The notes beneath the pieces were generated by a model. The model had not been told where the DNA came from. It did no database searches and saw only the letters and a list, made by a program, of their open reading frames with translations. From contig JAJCZC010000026.1 in the NCBI GenBank assembly GCA_029262575.1, positions 29,389 through 93,388 of the forward strand: 64,000 bases of DNA, given 5' to 3'. Every line of letters begins with the position of its first letter. Positions within the stretch are counted from its first letter, which is position 1. The DNA comes from Candidatus Babelota bacterium (GTDB taxonomy: Bacteria > Babelota > Babeliae > Babelales > Vermiphilaceae). Shown here in pieces: positions 34,864-45,500 of the stretch. The position numbers and the translations under genes were made by a program.

Positions 34864-36240
34864 ATGTTCTTTCACCTATTTCTCTTTCTAACTTGCTTCC
34901 TCCTTTGTCCTACCCCTTTTTGTTTAGCATCACAAAACTCAAGTCCTGCAGAAGTTATCACTAAAGAACTAACTTCTTTGCATAAGATTTGCCAAAGCAC
35001 ACTTTATAATTCATCAATTAAACAAACTTGCGCCATGATTTTACAACACCGACAATTGCCTCTACCTATTTCAAAAACAGCTACCGGTTCCAGCAATATG
35101 CGCCAACCCAACCAGCCTAATAACTATGAACAATACCTTAAAGACCAACATAATTTTCTCAGTAAAATATATTTAACATGCGCTCCGGAAGAAACCTGTG
35201 CTTTGCTTTTAAAACGCTTAGATTGGTCTCAAACTTGCCAAATAGATGAAAAGGGCCACAATACAACTACAACACTAAGTTATTTATGGCCAATCCATTC
35301 TACCCTCAAATCAAGTGTCCAAAGTTTAAAAAGATGGCATCATGTTTGTGGTCAAATCAATCCCAAATGCTCGATTGAGCAAGCAGCTCAGATCATCTTA
35401 ATGCACCGGATACAGACAGCATACCCAGATTTAACCTTCAAACAAATAGCACATCTCACTTGCGAAAATCTAAAAACGTGTGGAAATAATACAAATCAAT
35501 TAGAAGCATGCGCACAACAGCTTCTAGTGCCAACAGCAAATTACCAGCCTCCATTGCCACAATACGTGTGCAAATTTCAAAAATACTTGCAAAAAAATAG
35601 CCCGGCCAAAGGCTTTTCATTTGATTTGCAAAAGTATCAAACAATAGATGATATCAAGAGAATAGTTGAAGCCTATCCCGAGAGCATACGTATCATGATC
35701 AGAACAAGATCAATATGTAAATTTGATCAGCACTTCTTCCTTCAAACATCAAAAACTCGTGGAAGTGAGTTCGCCAAAGTTTTAGCAACGCTATACAAAT
35801 GGCCAATCTTAAATATTTATTGCAACCAATTCAGACAACGCCCATATGAAGTTACTGAAATTCTTAACGAAGTAATAGAAAAAAGAATGCCCTATATAGT
35901 AGTTCTTCATGACATGGATAATCTACCGGACAACTGTATAAGTACACTTGCAAGTATATTTCATTACAATGAAACAAGCTATAAATCAAATAAAAACTTC
36001 ATTAGCATTGGAATTGGTAATAATTTTATGAATTTACCATATTCCTATAGAGGAAAGTACTGCATGGGAATATTTACACTTCCAAATGAAAATGCTCCTT
36101 ATGAAGAGCCCCAAACAAACAGCTGGTGGGAAAATTTTAAAAACTCTTCTGCCTTTTGGCCAGTAATAACACTGACAACCAAAGCAACAATTTTTACTAT
36201 AGTTTTTTTAATATATAAATATAAATCACAAAATAAATAA
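34864..36240 (+). CDS. Exported protein with degenerate AAA+-like domain and C-terminal anchor
   Basis: 458 residues. The signal peptide is followed by helical repeats with spaced cysteines (C43/C56, C106/C112, C162/C169, C200/C206). From about 270 to 410 the order of blocks follows an AAA+ ATPase: FFLQTSKTRGSEFAKVLA (291-308) where Walker A should be, PYIVVLHDMDNL (343-354) where Walker B should be, FISIGIGNN (379-387) like sensor 1, and GIFTLPNE at the end. The P-loop Gly-Lys-Thr and Walker B Glu are absent. A membrane helix (435-452) closes the protein. ATP is not expected outside the cytosol, in keeping with a dead domain. Confidence 0.6.
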   Translation: MFFHLFLFLTCFLLCPTPFCLASQNSSPAEVITKELTSLHKICQSTLYNSSIKQTCAMILQHRQLPLPISKTATGSSNMRQPNQPNNYEQYLKDQHNFLSKIYLTCAPEETCALLLKRLDWSQTCQIDEKGHNTTTTLSYLWPIHSTLKSSVQSLKRWHHVCGQINPKCSIEQAAQIILMHRIQTAYPDLTFKQIAHLTCENLKTCGNNTNQLEACAQQLLVPTANYQPPLPQYVCKFQKYLQKNSPAKGFSFDLQKYQTIDDIKRIVEAYPESIRIMIRTRSICKFDQHFFLQTSKTRGSEFAKVLATLYKWPILNIYCNQFRQRPYEVTEILNEVIEKRMPYIVVLHDMDNLPDNCISTLASIFHYNETSYKSNKNFISIGIGNNFMNLPYSYRGKYCMGIFTLPNENAPYEEPQTNSWWENFKNSSAFWPVITLTTKATIFTIVFLIYKYKSQNK

Positions 36241-36393
36241 TCGATAAAAACGCACCTTTTTTGAAACCCTCGCATCAAGGCTATTTTTTATGGCCCCAAA
36301 ACAGATTAACTCGAATAGATATGCTTGCAAAAGCTCCAGTAATCAATAGAATTGTCTAATAACATTCAAAATATAAACATAAGGTAACTTAAA

Positions 36394-36819
36394 ATGAACA
36401 AAATGCTATTTGTTTTTGCATGCCTCGTATCAATATCATGCCATATCGTACACGCAAATGAGGAACAAACCGACACAGAAAAAACGATACCCGAATATAT
36501 AAAGTATATTCCTAAAGAGATTCTTGTTTTGTGTTATCAGCGCCCCATTCGGGGATGCACTGATCTGTTAAATCAATTCTTTTGTGCATATAAACTCACT
36601 GAAGGAAACCTTACCGAAGGTGAACAACACCTTTGCAATGAAATCTCAAAAGAGGCCAAAATATTTGATAGCCAGGACAACTATATAGCTACGCTTGTAA
36701 AACTAATAGTAGAAGCAAATAGCAATGCAACGCCAGATCAAATTGCAGACATAATAAATCGAGCTCTAGCATCAAAAAGACTCATGCAACATCACATAAA
36801 AAATGGCAAAAACAATTAA
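36394..36819 (+). CDS. Small exported Cys-pair protein
   Basis: 141 residues with a signal peptide cleaved near VHAN. The motif FFC-x16-C (Cys64 and Cys81) with TEGEQHLCN matches FYC-x16-C with TEGQKRFCN in the 27865-28914 protein in spacing and in core residues. Another cysteine pair, C47 and C55, precedes it. A helical C-terminus follows. Function unknown. A short gap separates it from the beta-propeller gene pair downstream. Confidence 0.68.
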   Translation: MNKMLFVFACLVSISCHIVHANEEQTDTEKTIPEYIKYIPKEILVLCYQRPIRGCTDLLNQFFCAYKLTEGNLTEGEQHLCNEISKEAKIFDSQDNYIATLVKLIVEANSNATPDQIADIINRALASKRLMQHHIKNGKNN

Positions 36820-37000
36820 TCAAAAAAATAATCGCCTAAGGAAGACCCAAATTTTATAGATGAAACTGGTGCTCCAGCAAGCCAAGCACCTGCTGATGGC
36901 AATAATTAACAAAATAAATGCACCATCAATTCAGATCTATTGCACTTATATTCATTTATGCATATGCTCAATGAGAAAAAAACCATTTCGGCGGGGCACT

Positions 37001-37597
37001 ATGAACAAACAAATCTTTCGAAAACTATTTTATTTATCATTGATTCTACTAAACCAAACATCTCTTGCAGCATCATCATATAAATCAAAGCAAACGCCCA
37101 TCGATATCAGGTTATATCAGGCTTTGCAAAATGCACAAACGAAGAAAATAGAAACAATCATCACTTCAAAAGAGTATTCAGCTGACAATATTGGAAGCAA
37201 TCTTTGGATACCATTATTTATGGATCATCAAGATAAAAATCCACAATGGCTATACGATCAGGCAGCTCTTTTAGTACTCAATGGGATTAATCCACAAGAA
37301 GGTCTCGTTAAATTATTATTTGGTGGCCATAGCGCTTTTAAAACAAAACCCAAATTAGGTGCAACATTGGCACAAATGTTTATTGATAACAAGGCAGATA
37401 TTAATGAACTCACTGAAGATGCAACTAAGAGCAAAACACTCATTGCGATATTTGTTTCAAACTGTAAACCACACAAAACAACAGATGCTATGCGTGCAAT
37501 TAAAGCAGTTCTTGAACAACAACAAAAGAAAGAGCAAAAATTACAAGAAACTGAAAATAAAAGAAACCAAAATGAAAAAACCTGTTCAATACAATAA
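37001..37597 (+). CDS. Exported protein with ankyrin-like segment
   Basis: 198 residues from the ATG at 37001, which gives a proper signal peptide (LFYLSLILLNQTSLAA) and has GCGGGG 4 bases upstream; the longer frame starting at 36860 does not. Residues about 130-160 (LAQMFIDNKADINELTED) look like a worn ankyrin repeat. The C-terminal end is a charged Gln/Lys-rich helix. It overlaps the following propeller gene by 26 bases, in another frame, so the two are translationally linked. Confidence 0.62.
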   Translation: MNKQIFRKLFYLSLILLNQTSLAASSYKSKQTPIDIRLYQALQNAQTKKIETIITSKEYSADNIGSNLWIPLFMDHQDKNPQWLYDQAALLVLNGINPQEGLVKLLFGGHSAFKTKPKLGATLAQMFIDNKADINELTEDATKSKTLIAIFVSNCKPHKTTDAMRAIKAVLEQQQKKEQKLQETENKRNQNEKTCSIQ

Positions 37598-38768
37598 GCC
37601 AATACAAAATATTTTATATCTATTACTTTTTTGCACATCCAACACATGTGCATCAAACGCAAAAAAAAATACTAAGCTAAAAAAATCATTTACCACTGGA
37701 ATTGTCGGAGAATTTCATTTTGATAAAAAAAATCCAGATACATTAGTGGTGTCATCGCTTGAAAATAATGAACTACTCCTCCACACTTATGATATAACAA
37801 AACCAAATCAACAGCCAAATCTTAAAACCTTCGAGTTCAAGAACAATACTAAAGGCAGATCTTGGATACAAGCTAAAAACCAAAACATGATTATAAGGCA
37901 AAGCGATACGCATCACGTAGAGAATTTTTTCGTGCATCTGATAAAGTCAAAGAAATCAAAGCAAAAACCGATATGTATCAAACATAATTCGTTACAAACA
38001 CACGTCGAGGCAATAGCACTTCATCCTAAAAAAAACATGGTTGCTCTTTTTAACATCGCAATGAAAAAAAACTCTTCGAAGCTAACAGTTTGGGAAATCA
38101 AGAAAAATCGAGCGCAGAAAAAAACCTCTATTTCCCTACCAAAAAATCACGTTAACCACTTAACTTTTCCAAATAACGAATATCTTGTTGCAGCTTATAA
38201 TCACCGCCATTGCTATATATACAATTATAAAACTAAAGATAAAAAGCAAAGACTTAGGCACTGCCTAGCTGATACTGGCTCAATTCGAGAGATATTGTTT
38301 GTTCCTAATATTGGCAGTAATTCCGATAATAAACCCGACCTTCTTATAGCACGAAGAAAGGATATTCTTGCACTTGATAGCTCCAACCTTAAGGACAAAC
38401 TATCAAGTTATGAACCAATTATAAAAATAGATGGAGATGATATAGAATCAATAGCTCTAAATCACAATCAAACAGTTCTGGCAGTATTAAATCCAGACCT
38501 TGTGTGCTTTAACTATAACAATGGGCAGGAGCTATACTATGGCGAAACAGGCAGTAGCTGTGTCGTTTATCCTGGAAATATCGCTTTTAATGCAGATGAC
38601 ACAAAAGTTGCCATACATGCTCCATTCCGAATAGAAGTTTATGATGTCCCAAAACAAAAGATTGAATCATTAAAAAAATTGGCTGCATTTGTGATAGGCA
38701 AGCATAATATTGATACATCAAAGATACCTAAATTACTATTGCAGGGCACTTGCTTGCAGTGCAATTAA
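37572..38768 (+). CDS. Exported beta-propeller (WD40-like) protein
   Basis: 398 residues from the ATG at 37572, which yields a signal peptide (NILYLLLFCTSNTCA); the frame runs open upstream to 37359 without support. Repeats of about 40-50 residues show the pattern 'h-x-h-HP-x-x-x-h-h-A-h-x' ending in a strand such as LTVWEI, CYIYNY or IEVYDV: VEAIALHPKKNMVAL, VNHLTFPNNEYLVA, IESIALNHNQTVLAV and GNIAFNADDTKVAI. This suggests a six- or seven-bladed propeller, usually a protein-binding platform. Its 3' end overlaps the convergent binding-protein gene by 4 bases. Confidence 0.68.
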   Translation: MKKPVQYNKPIQNILYLLLFCTSNTCASNAKKNTKLKKSFTTGIVGEFHFDKKNPDTLVVSSLENNELLLHTYDITKPNQQPNLKTFEFKNNTKGRSWIQAKNQNMIIRQSDTHHVENFFVHLIKSKKSKQKPICIKHNSLQTHVEAIALHPKKNMVALFNIAMKKNSSKLTVWEIKKNRAQKKTSISLPKNHVNHLTFPNNEYLVAAYNHRHCYIYNYKTKDKKQRLRHCLADTGSIREILFVPNIGSNSDNKPDLLIARRKDILALDSSNLKDKLSSYEPIIKIDGDDIESIALNHNQTVLAVLNPDLVCFNYNNGQELYYGETGSSCVVYPGNIAFNADDTKVAIHAPFRIEVYDVPKQKIESLKKLAAFVIGKHNIDTSKIPKLLLQGTCLQCN

Positions 38769-41700
38769 ACATCGACTGCTTTTTGTACCCATGATTTATC
38801 CGGCCCAGTATAGATCCAAATGCTTTTTAGTATTTCACGGGTTTTTGGGTCAAAGTTCAATTTAATGCCTTTAAAGTCGAAGTTTTTCATATCTTCAAAC
38901 ACTTTGATAATCTTGCCCTTTGTAATCGTACCTTCTATGTGCTCAAGCACATGGGCAAACAATGACATATAAAAGAAACCCTCAAAATAGGTCGGATTAA
39001 CTGGCACATCATGCTTTTCGGCCAACTTCCTGAACTCTTTAGCTAATTCGATTTTACCTTTAGGGTTTGGCATAACACTCACAATATTAATGATAAGCCC
39101 CTTGTTTGCAAGGAATTTGATCAAGGCCTCATCCATCAGCCATGAGACTCCATAGAGTGTTTTACCAAATAAAAAGCTTGCACCAATTTGACGGACAAAA
39201 CCTTGAATAGCCACAGTTGTGCCCGCAAAAGCAATAGCATCAGGGTCAAACTCTTTAATTTTTGCCACCTGCTCTTTGAAGTTCACGTCATTGCGTTTAT
39301 AAGATAGTGCAATGAATGAATCATTTTTATATTCATCCTTTAAAATGCGCTTAATCTCTTCGGTCGGTTCTCGCCCAAAATAATCATCTTGATAAAAGAT
39401 TGCTATCTTTTTACTCTTATGTTCATCAATAATATATCGCGTGATTATACCAGCCTCTTTTGCCAATGATGGTCGGTAATGAATTACATTAGTGAGATCA
39501 GGATTTCGAAATACGCTCGATCCAGTTGAAGGAAATAACACAAGAAACTTTCCTTCTTTTACCAAATCAACATACGATTTGAATGTTGGTGTGCCCACGG
39601 GAGCAAGTAAAAGATCAATATTGAGCTTTTGCAATAATTGTAGCACATTTCTTCGCGCCCTATCCGGCTCATAACCATCATCAATCGAATTATATTTAAA
39701 TCTCAAATCATGAACGCCGCCCTTACGATTAATCTCATTAATTTTTAAAGTGATACCATCTTTATAGGCCGTTGATAATGATTTCACACCCTTTGAAAGA
39801 TCCATGGTGGATCCAATATCTAAAATATCTTTATGTATCGACAACAAAGGCTCAGTGTCAGCTTCTTTTAATTCCTCTTTTGCCTTTTCAAGCTCTTTTG
39901 GCACTTTTTCTTCTTCTTTGTCCGTCACTTTTTTTGACTCAAGTTCCGGCTCTTTCTCCCCCTCTTCCGAGAATTCTTTTTTTTGTACCTCAGATTTTTT
40001 TGGCACTTGTTCATCAATTGATACTTCTTTTTTTGTCGTAGGCATCATCTCTTGATCAGCTTGATATGGCTTGACGTTACGCTCCACCCATTCATCTGCA
40101 CCGGTGTTCATCCACACCGTATGCAACAGTTGACGATTGTGAGGATCAAAATCAAGCTTGAGACCCTTAAAGTCTTTCGCCTTCATAGCCTCAACGGCTT
40201 TAATAAAGCTATCAACACTTAAATTATCTTTAATTTGATCCATCACATATAAAAAGACTTGCCCAGTTATATACCCCTCAAGACTTACCGTATCAATTGG
40301 CACGCCAACCTTTGCTGCATGTTTACGAAACTCCTGTACTATTTCCAAATCACTCGTTTTAGGATTGGGCACAGCTTGCGCAATAGTGATACTAAAGCCC
40401 TTTTCTTTTATAAAATCCCTAAATGTTTTCTTACCTAATGCTGTATCACCAAAAATAATTTTACTCGCTAAAAAATCTCCATTTAATTCTTTCATCACTG
40501 TCTGCACCACTCGAGGAGCACCAAAAAAACCAACCGCATCAGGTTTGAATGCAGCAATTTGCTGAGCAGCATCCTGAAAAGAACCCGAATCATTACGTTT
40601 ATAAGGCATTGCAAAAACATCTTTTATGCCAGCTTCAACCAAAGCCTGTTTGGCTCCATCAAGTAGATCTTGACCCCATTTATCATCTTGATAAAGAAAC
40701 GCAAATCGCTTTGCTTCAGAATTTTGTTCAATAATATAATCAGTTACTGCACGTCCTGAATCATAATATGAAACACGTAAATGCAATAAATATTCAAGAT
40801 CCGGATCACGAAATGAACCTGTATTAGGAAATATGACCAATATCTTTTTTTCTTTAATAAGATCAATATAACCACCCAGCGTTGGAGCACCCATTGATCC
40901 TAATGTGACATTTGTTTTGAATTCGGTTAATAATTTTTCAATATTTGCACGCGCCTTTTTGGGATCATAGCCATCATCTAAATAAATGATTTGTATTTTT
41001 GGCACACCATCATTTTCACCATTATTTGCCAAATCAATTGCAAGAGATAATCCTTGCTTGAGCTGCTTTGAATAATTTTTTAATTGTTTTGACAAGTCCA
41101 TCGTACTGCCAAACACTAAATTGCCATTTTGCAGCGCACTCACTTGACTTGTTACTGTTTTTGATACTTTTGAAGCAGGAAGTTGTTCTTTTTTTTCTTT
41201 TCTTGCAATAACACACTCGCTCTTTAATGCTTCATTATCTTTGCTTAAAGCCGTTAATTCATCCTGTAGTTCAGCGATTTCAACTTGGTGCTTATCCTCA
41301 ATCTGTTTTCCAGAAACTAAAAAAAATGGGCGCTCCTTAATAAAACCACTCATCTCTCTTACATCTTGGTGATACAATGTTAATGTCCAATCTCTGAGTT
41401 GTTCGGCAACATTGAGAACCACGAAAGCATCATCAAAAAATTGATACAAACGCCTAAAACTTGCTGTTGGACTTGAAAGCACTGTCCACAATATTTTATT
41501 ATCATTGCTTGAAAGCAACGAAAGCCCTCGTGTAGAAGTAAATTTTTTTGAACGATCTTCCGCCGAGATATATGCAACTACTTTGGTTGAAACATCCGTT
41601 TCTTGAGGTACTTTTTTGAGTAATGAAATAACCGGTTTTGAATATACATCAAAAAAATATGGAAAACTTGACTCTTCAAGTTCATTTGTCTCAGCTCCAA

Positions 41701-42466
41701 AAAAAGAGATTCGCACAATCTTTTTCTCTTTGCCTGTTTGATCGGGTGGAATTAAGTATAATGCAAGAGGTAATGTACCAAACAAACGACGAAACATGTT
41801 TGAAAATGGAATTTTTTCACTGGAGAAAGCACGAGCTCGAATACGTAGCTCTCGGCCAAATGTACCTGTCATCCATTCTTGCTTATCCTCGATGTGACCC
41901 TTGAGATAAAAGACTTTTTTCGGATTACGCTCCATTAATAAGAAAATAAGCATCAATGTTTCTATAATATAAGGAGAGCGATGAGCAACATCCCCGTTAA
42001 ATACAAAATAAGTCAACGGTTTTATTATCTTAAGATCATCATCAATAACACCTTGCTGCAGCAGCTGATTCAAACATCGCAACAGTGAATGAAATGCACC
42101 ATTCAACTCGCCCCAAATAATGAATGAGCTACCTGGCTCAGGTGTCATTTTTTGCACCAAGCGTCCACGCGAGAAAACTCTTTCGCGATATATGGTTGTA
42201 TCTTCCAATAATTGAACAAAATCCTCTACGGGAAAAATCTTATACAGTTTAAATCCAAGTAAATTAATAATCCTCTTACCTAAAGTCGGCGATATAGCCT
42301 TGTGAAAAGGAGTATAATCAGGATCATTCCAATCAGTTATACCATTTTCAGGATATTCTGGCATTGCATCAGCATACTCAATGAAATCTTTTAGTTTTTT
42401 CATCGAAGCTTGCGCGAAAAACGTTGAACATACGCTCAACACGAAAAACAATATTTTCATTTTCAT
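38765..42466 (-). CDS. Phosphoesterase-like/double periplasmic-binding fusion protein, copy D
   Basis: 1,233 residues with a signal peptide (ILFFVLSVCSTFFAQA). Residues ~110-370 resemble a calcineurin-like metallophosphoesterase, but the metal motifs are altered: GELNG (119-123) for GDxHG, GDVAHRS (158-164) for GDxxDRG and GHIED (190-194) for GNHED. Two Peripla_BP_6/LivK-type domains follow (starts VFGSTMDLSKQ and DIGSTMDLSKG), each with DDGY, a TxGxP-like hinge and the FYQDD strand, joined by a Lys/Glu-rich linker. Last gene of the channel/binding-protein operon. Exported ligand sensing is inferred; catalysis is doubtful. Confidence 0.82.
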   Translation of the reverse strand: MKMKILFFVLSVCSTFFAQASMKKLKDFIEYADAMPEYPENGITDWNDPDYTPFHKAISPTLGKRIINLLGFKLYKIFPVEDFVQLLEDTTIYRERVFSRGRLVQKMTPEPGSSFIIWGELNGAFHSLLRCLNQLLQQGVIDDDLKIIKPLTYFVFNGDVAHRSPYIIETLMLIFLLMERNPKKVFYLKGHIEDKQEWMTGTFGRELRIRARAFSSEKIPFSNMFRRLFGTLPLALYLIPPDQTGKEKKIVRISFFGAETNELEESSFPYFFDVYSKPVISLLKKVPQETDVSTKVVAYISAEDRSKKFTSTRGLSLLSSNDNKILWTVLSSPTASFRRLYQFFDDAFVVLNVAEQLRDWTLTLYHQDVREMSGFIKERPFFLVSGKQIEDKHQVEIAELQDELTALSKDNEALKSECVIARKEKKEQLPASKVSKTVTSQVSALQNGNLVFGSTMDLSKQLKNYSKQLKQGLSLAIDLANNGENDGVPKIQIIYLDDGYDPKKARANIEKLLTEFKTNVTLGSMGAPTLGGYIDLIKEKKILVIFPNTGSFRDPDLEYLLHLRVSYYDSGRAVTDYIIEQNSEAKRFAFLYQDDKWGQDLLDGAKQALVEAGIKDVFAMPYKRNDSGSFQDAAQQIAAFKPDAVGFFGAPRVVQTVMKELNGDFLASKIIFGDTALGKKTFRDFIKEKGFSITIAQAVPNPKTSDLEIVQEFRKHAAKVGVPIDTVSLEGYITGQVFLYVMDQIKDNLSVDSFIKAVEAMKAKDFKGLKLDFDPHNRQLLHTVWMNTGADEWVERNVKPYQADQEMMPTTKKEVSIDEQVPKKSEVQKKEFSEEGEKEPELESKKVTDKEEEKVPKELEKAKEELKEADTEPLLSIHKDILDIGSTMDLSKGVKSLSTAYKDGITLKINEINRKGGVHDLRFKYNSIDDGYEPDRARRNVLQLLQKLNIDLLLAPVGTPTFKSYVDLVKEGKFLVLFPSTGSSVFRNPDLTNVIHYRPSLAKEAGIITRYIIDEHKSKKIAIFYQDDYFGREPTEEIKRILKDEYKNDSFIALSYKRNDVNFKEQVAKIKEFDPDAIAFAGTTVAIQGFVRQIGASFLFGKTLYGVSWLMDEALIKFLANKGLIINIVSVMPNPKGKIELAKEFRKLAEKHDVPVNPTYFEGFFYMSLFAHVLEHIEGTITKGKIIKVFEDMKNFDFKGIKLNFDPKTREILKSIWIYTGPDKSWVQKAVDV

Positions 42467-42557
42467 CTTTATATACCTATCATTACCAGCTCAGTATTTT
42501 ACCAACCTAAATTAACCATTGAGAATTTTGTAATAGTGGCACTCGCAAAACATCTCT

Positions 42558-45500
42558 TCACTTTTGTTCAATCCACTTTTTGTTACCTATATCAATCCAA
42601 ATTGTTTTAAATACTTGGCGCGTTTTCGGATCAAAATTCAATTGCAAACCCTTAAAGTCGTAGTTTCTCATGTTCTCAACAAAATGCACTAAAGCATCTT
42701 TTGTAAACGGTAATTCAAGCTGTTTTAAAATGTCTATAAATAAAGATGCTGTAACATAGCCTTCCAAACCACCCTCATCAATAGGCATTCCTGCTCGCTT
42801 AACTCTATCACGATACTCTTGTACAATTGCAAGAGAGCTTGTGTATGGATTTGGCATAACATGCGCAACCGTTAAATCCATTCCTTTTTGTTCCACCAAT
42901 TCACGAAAATGTCTTTTGCCATGAAACTCATTCGCAAAGATCGATTTCCCTATCATGAACGAAACACCAAACTCATTAAGTAGTTTTTCTGAAGAAAATG
43001 GAACACTAAACAACGCAATTCCATCCGGATCATAGGTCAATATTTTCGTAGCCTGCACACTCAAATTAGGTTCATGTGCCTCATAGGGCACTTCAAGATA
43101 TTCCTCAATGCCCGCTTCCTTGAGAGCTTTTTTTGCACCCTTTAAGTTACTGTCTCCAAAATGATCTTTTTGATAAAATAAGGCAAATTTACGCTTATTT
43201 TTTTTATCAATCATATACTTAGTTAACGCATAGCCAATATCAATATAAGAAGCTCGCAACTTCAACAAGTAAGGCAATGAAAGTTCTCCATAAGAACCAG
43301 CATAAGGGAATACTGAAAGTATGGTTTTTTCACGAATTAAATCTAAATAGGAGCCCAATGTAGGTGTTCCTTGCGCTCCAAGCAGCACATCCGTTTTATA
43401 TTCATCAAGAAACGTCCGAACCAATTTCCGCGTAATCTTCGGATTGTATTCATCATCTAATGTCACAAGATGAACTCTGAGCCCGTTAACACCACCGAGG
43501 TTGTTAATATCTTCGATTGGTAAAACCAAACCTCTTTTGAATGGAATGCCAATGTCTTTAACCGATTTACTCAAATCCTGCATAGTGCCAATAACCAATA
43601 AGTTACCTTGCTGTGCCATATCAATTTGAACGCCAATCCTTTGTGGTTTTTTCTGCGATATTTCTTCCTGATCAACTTTAAGCCTTACCAGCTTTCGAGG
43701 CGCTTGGACTTCTTGTAATAATTTTGGTTCTTCTTTAACCCAAACATCCGTGCCAACATTAATCCATACGGTGTGAAGCAACTGGCGGGTTAAAGGGTCA
43801 AAGGTTAACTTCAATCCTTTAAAATCGTAATCTCTCAAACTTTCAAATACTTTTACAAAGCCTTCTTTTGTAAATGGTTCCTTTAACTCTCTCAATAATT
43901 CAATAAACAGCGCTGCCGCAATATAGGCCTCAAATGAAACGGTATCTATTGGCACATTATACCTTCGCGCATGCACCCTAAACTCTTGTGCAATTTGCAA
44001 ATCACTTGTGTTAGGATTAGGAACAATTTGCGGAATAACCACAACCAAGCCTCGATCAACTAAAAAATCCCGAAATGAATGCTGGCCTAAGCGGTCATTC
44101 CCCAACAAAGTTTTATCTAATAGATACGATACACCTAACTGGCGCATTATTTTTTGCGTCTGATCTGGCAGACTAAAAAAGGCAATTATATCAGGGTCGA
44201 AATCTTTGAGGAGCTTCACTTGATCAGAAAGATCTGCCAGATGCGTTTCATAGGGAACCTCCAAAAAACTTTTATATCCAGCCTTTTGCAATACCTTTTT
44301 GGCACCTTCAAGAAGATCTTTACCATAATCATCTTTTTGATAAAAGAACGCAAAACGCATATCTCGTGTTTTTTTCTTTGCAACGTTAAGTGCATATTGC
44401 GCAACAGCTTGCCCTTCATCATCATATGAAGCACGTAAATGCAGTAAATAGGGAATATCTGGATCTCTAAAGCCACCAGTGTTTGGAAATGCAGACAAAA
44501 TTTTTTTTTCTTTTACCAAATCAATATAGGCAGCTAATGTGGACGTTCCCTTTGCTCCCAAAACAATATCAGTCTTAAAATCGTTCAACAATTTCAAAAT
44601 ATTTTTACGCGCCAGCTCAGGATTGTACTCATCATCTAAAAAAACGAGATGGATAAGCTTACCATCAATGCCATCTTGTCTATTTGCTATCTCAACAGGC
44701 AACTCCAGGCCTTTTTTGAGCAACTTTGACCAATCTTTTGATCCTTTTGAAAAATCAGTAGTATTTCCAACAATGAGTACGCTATCCTGTAGTGCCATCT
44801 CACTTGGCGCTTGCGCTTTCATTCCTGCTTCTTCTTTTTTCTTTGCTGGAATATCAGCATCATCTTTTTTAGAAATGTCTATAACTTCCTTTTGTCTTTC
44901 TCCACAGGCTTTCTTTAATCTTTTTTGTTCAAGTTGAGCTAATTCTATTTTTTGTCTCAAGTCTTGAATATGCTCTTCTTGATTGGCAGTGAATACCTCT
45001 TTTCCTGATGCAATATTAAACCCTCTAGATCGAATAAAACCTTTTGGATTCATAATACTTTGTTGATAAAGTTCAATGTGCCAATTGGAAAAAAACTTAC
45101 CCGTGGTTAGTACAATCGCAATATCTTCATCAAAACTGAACATCTCTTTAAAAAGACGAATCGGGCTTGAAAATAAACTCCAACCATGAATATCCCCTAC
45201 TCTTTTATAGGTAACACTATCAATTTTATAAGGAAATTGTTGAACATCGTGGCTACTAATATGAGCCCTCATATTAACTTTTTCTCTTGAAGGTAAAATA
45301 TTCTTGATCTTTTTGCTTTCACTCATTTTTTTATTTAAAAAAGACCCCCACAGCTCTTCTTTAATCAGAGGATGTTTTTCATAAAATGATAAACGTACCA
45401 CATCAAGATCGGTTGAAACTAAATATAGCGCAAGAGGCAACGTATTAAATAGCTGATTAAGCTCTCGCTCAAGTGGAATTTCATCCTCTACATCAACAAG

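Noticed and set aside
39772..40055. Two overlapping Ser/Leu/Phe-rich plus-strand frames of 83-89 codons
   Set aside because: Antisense of the Lys/Glu-rich linker of the fusion protein; low-complexity composition explains the open frames.
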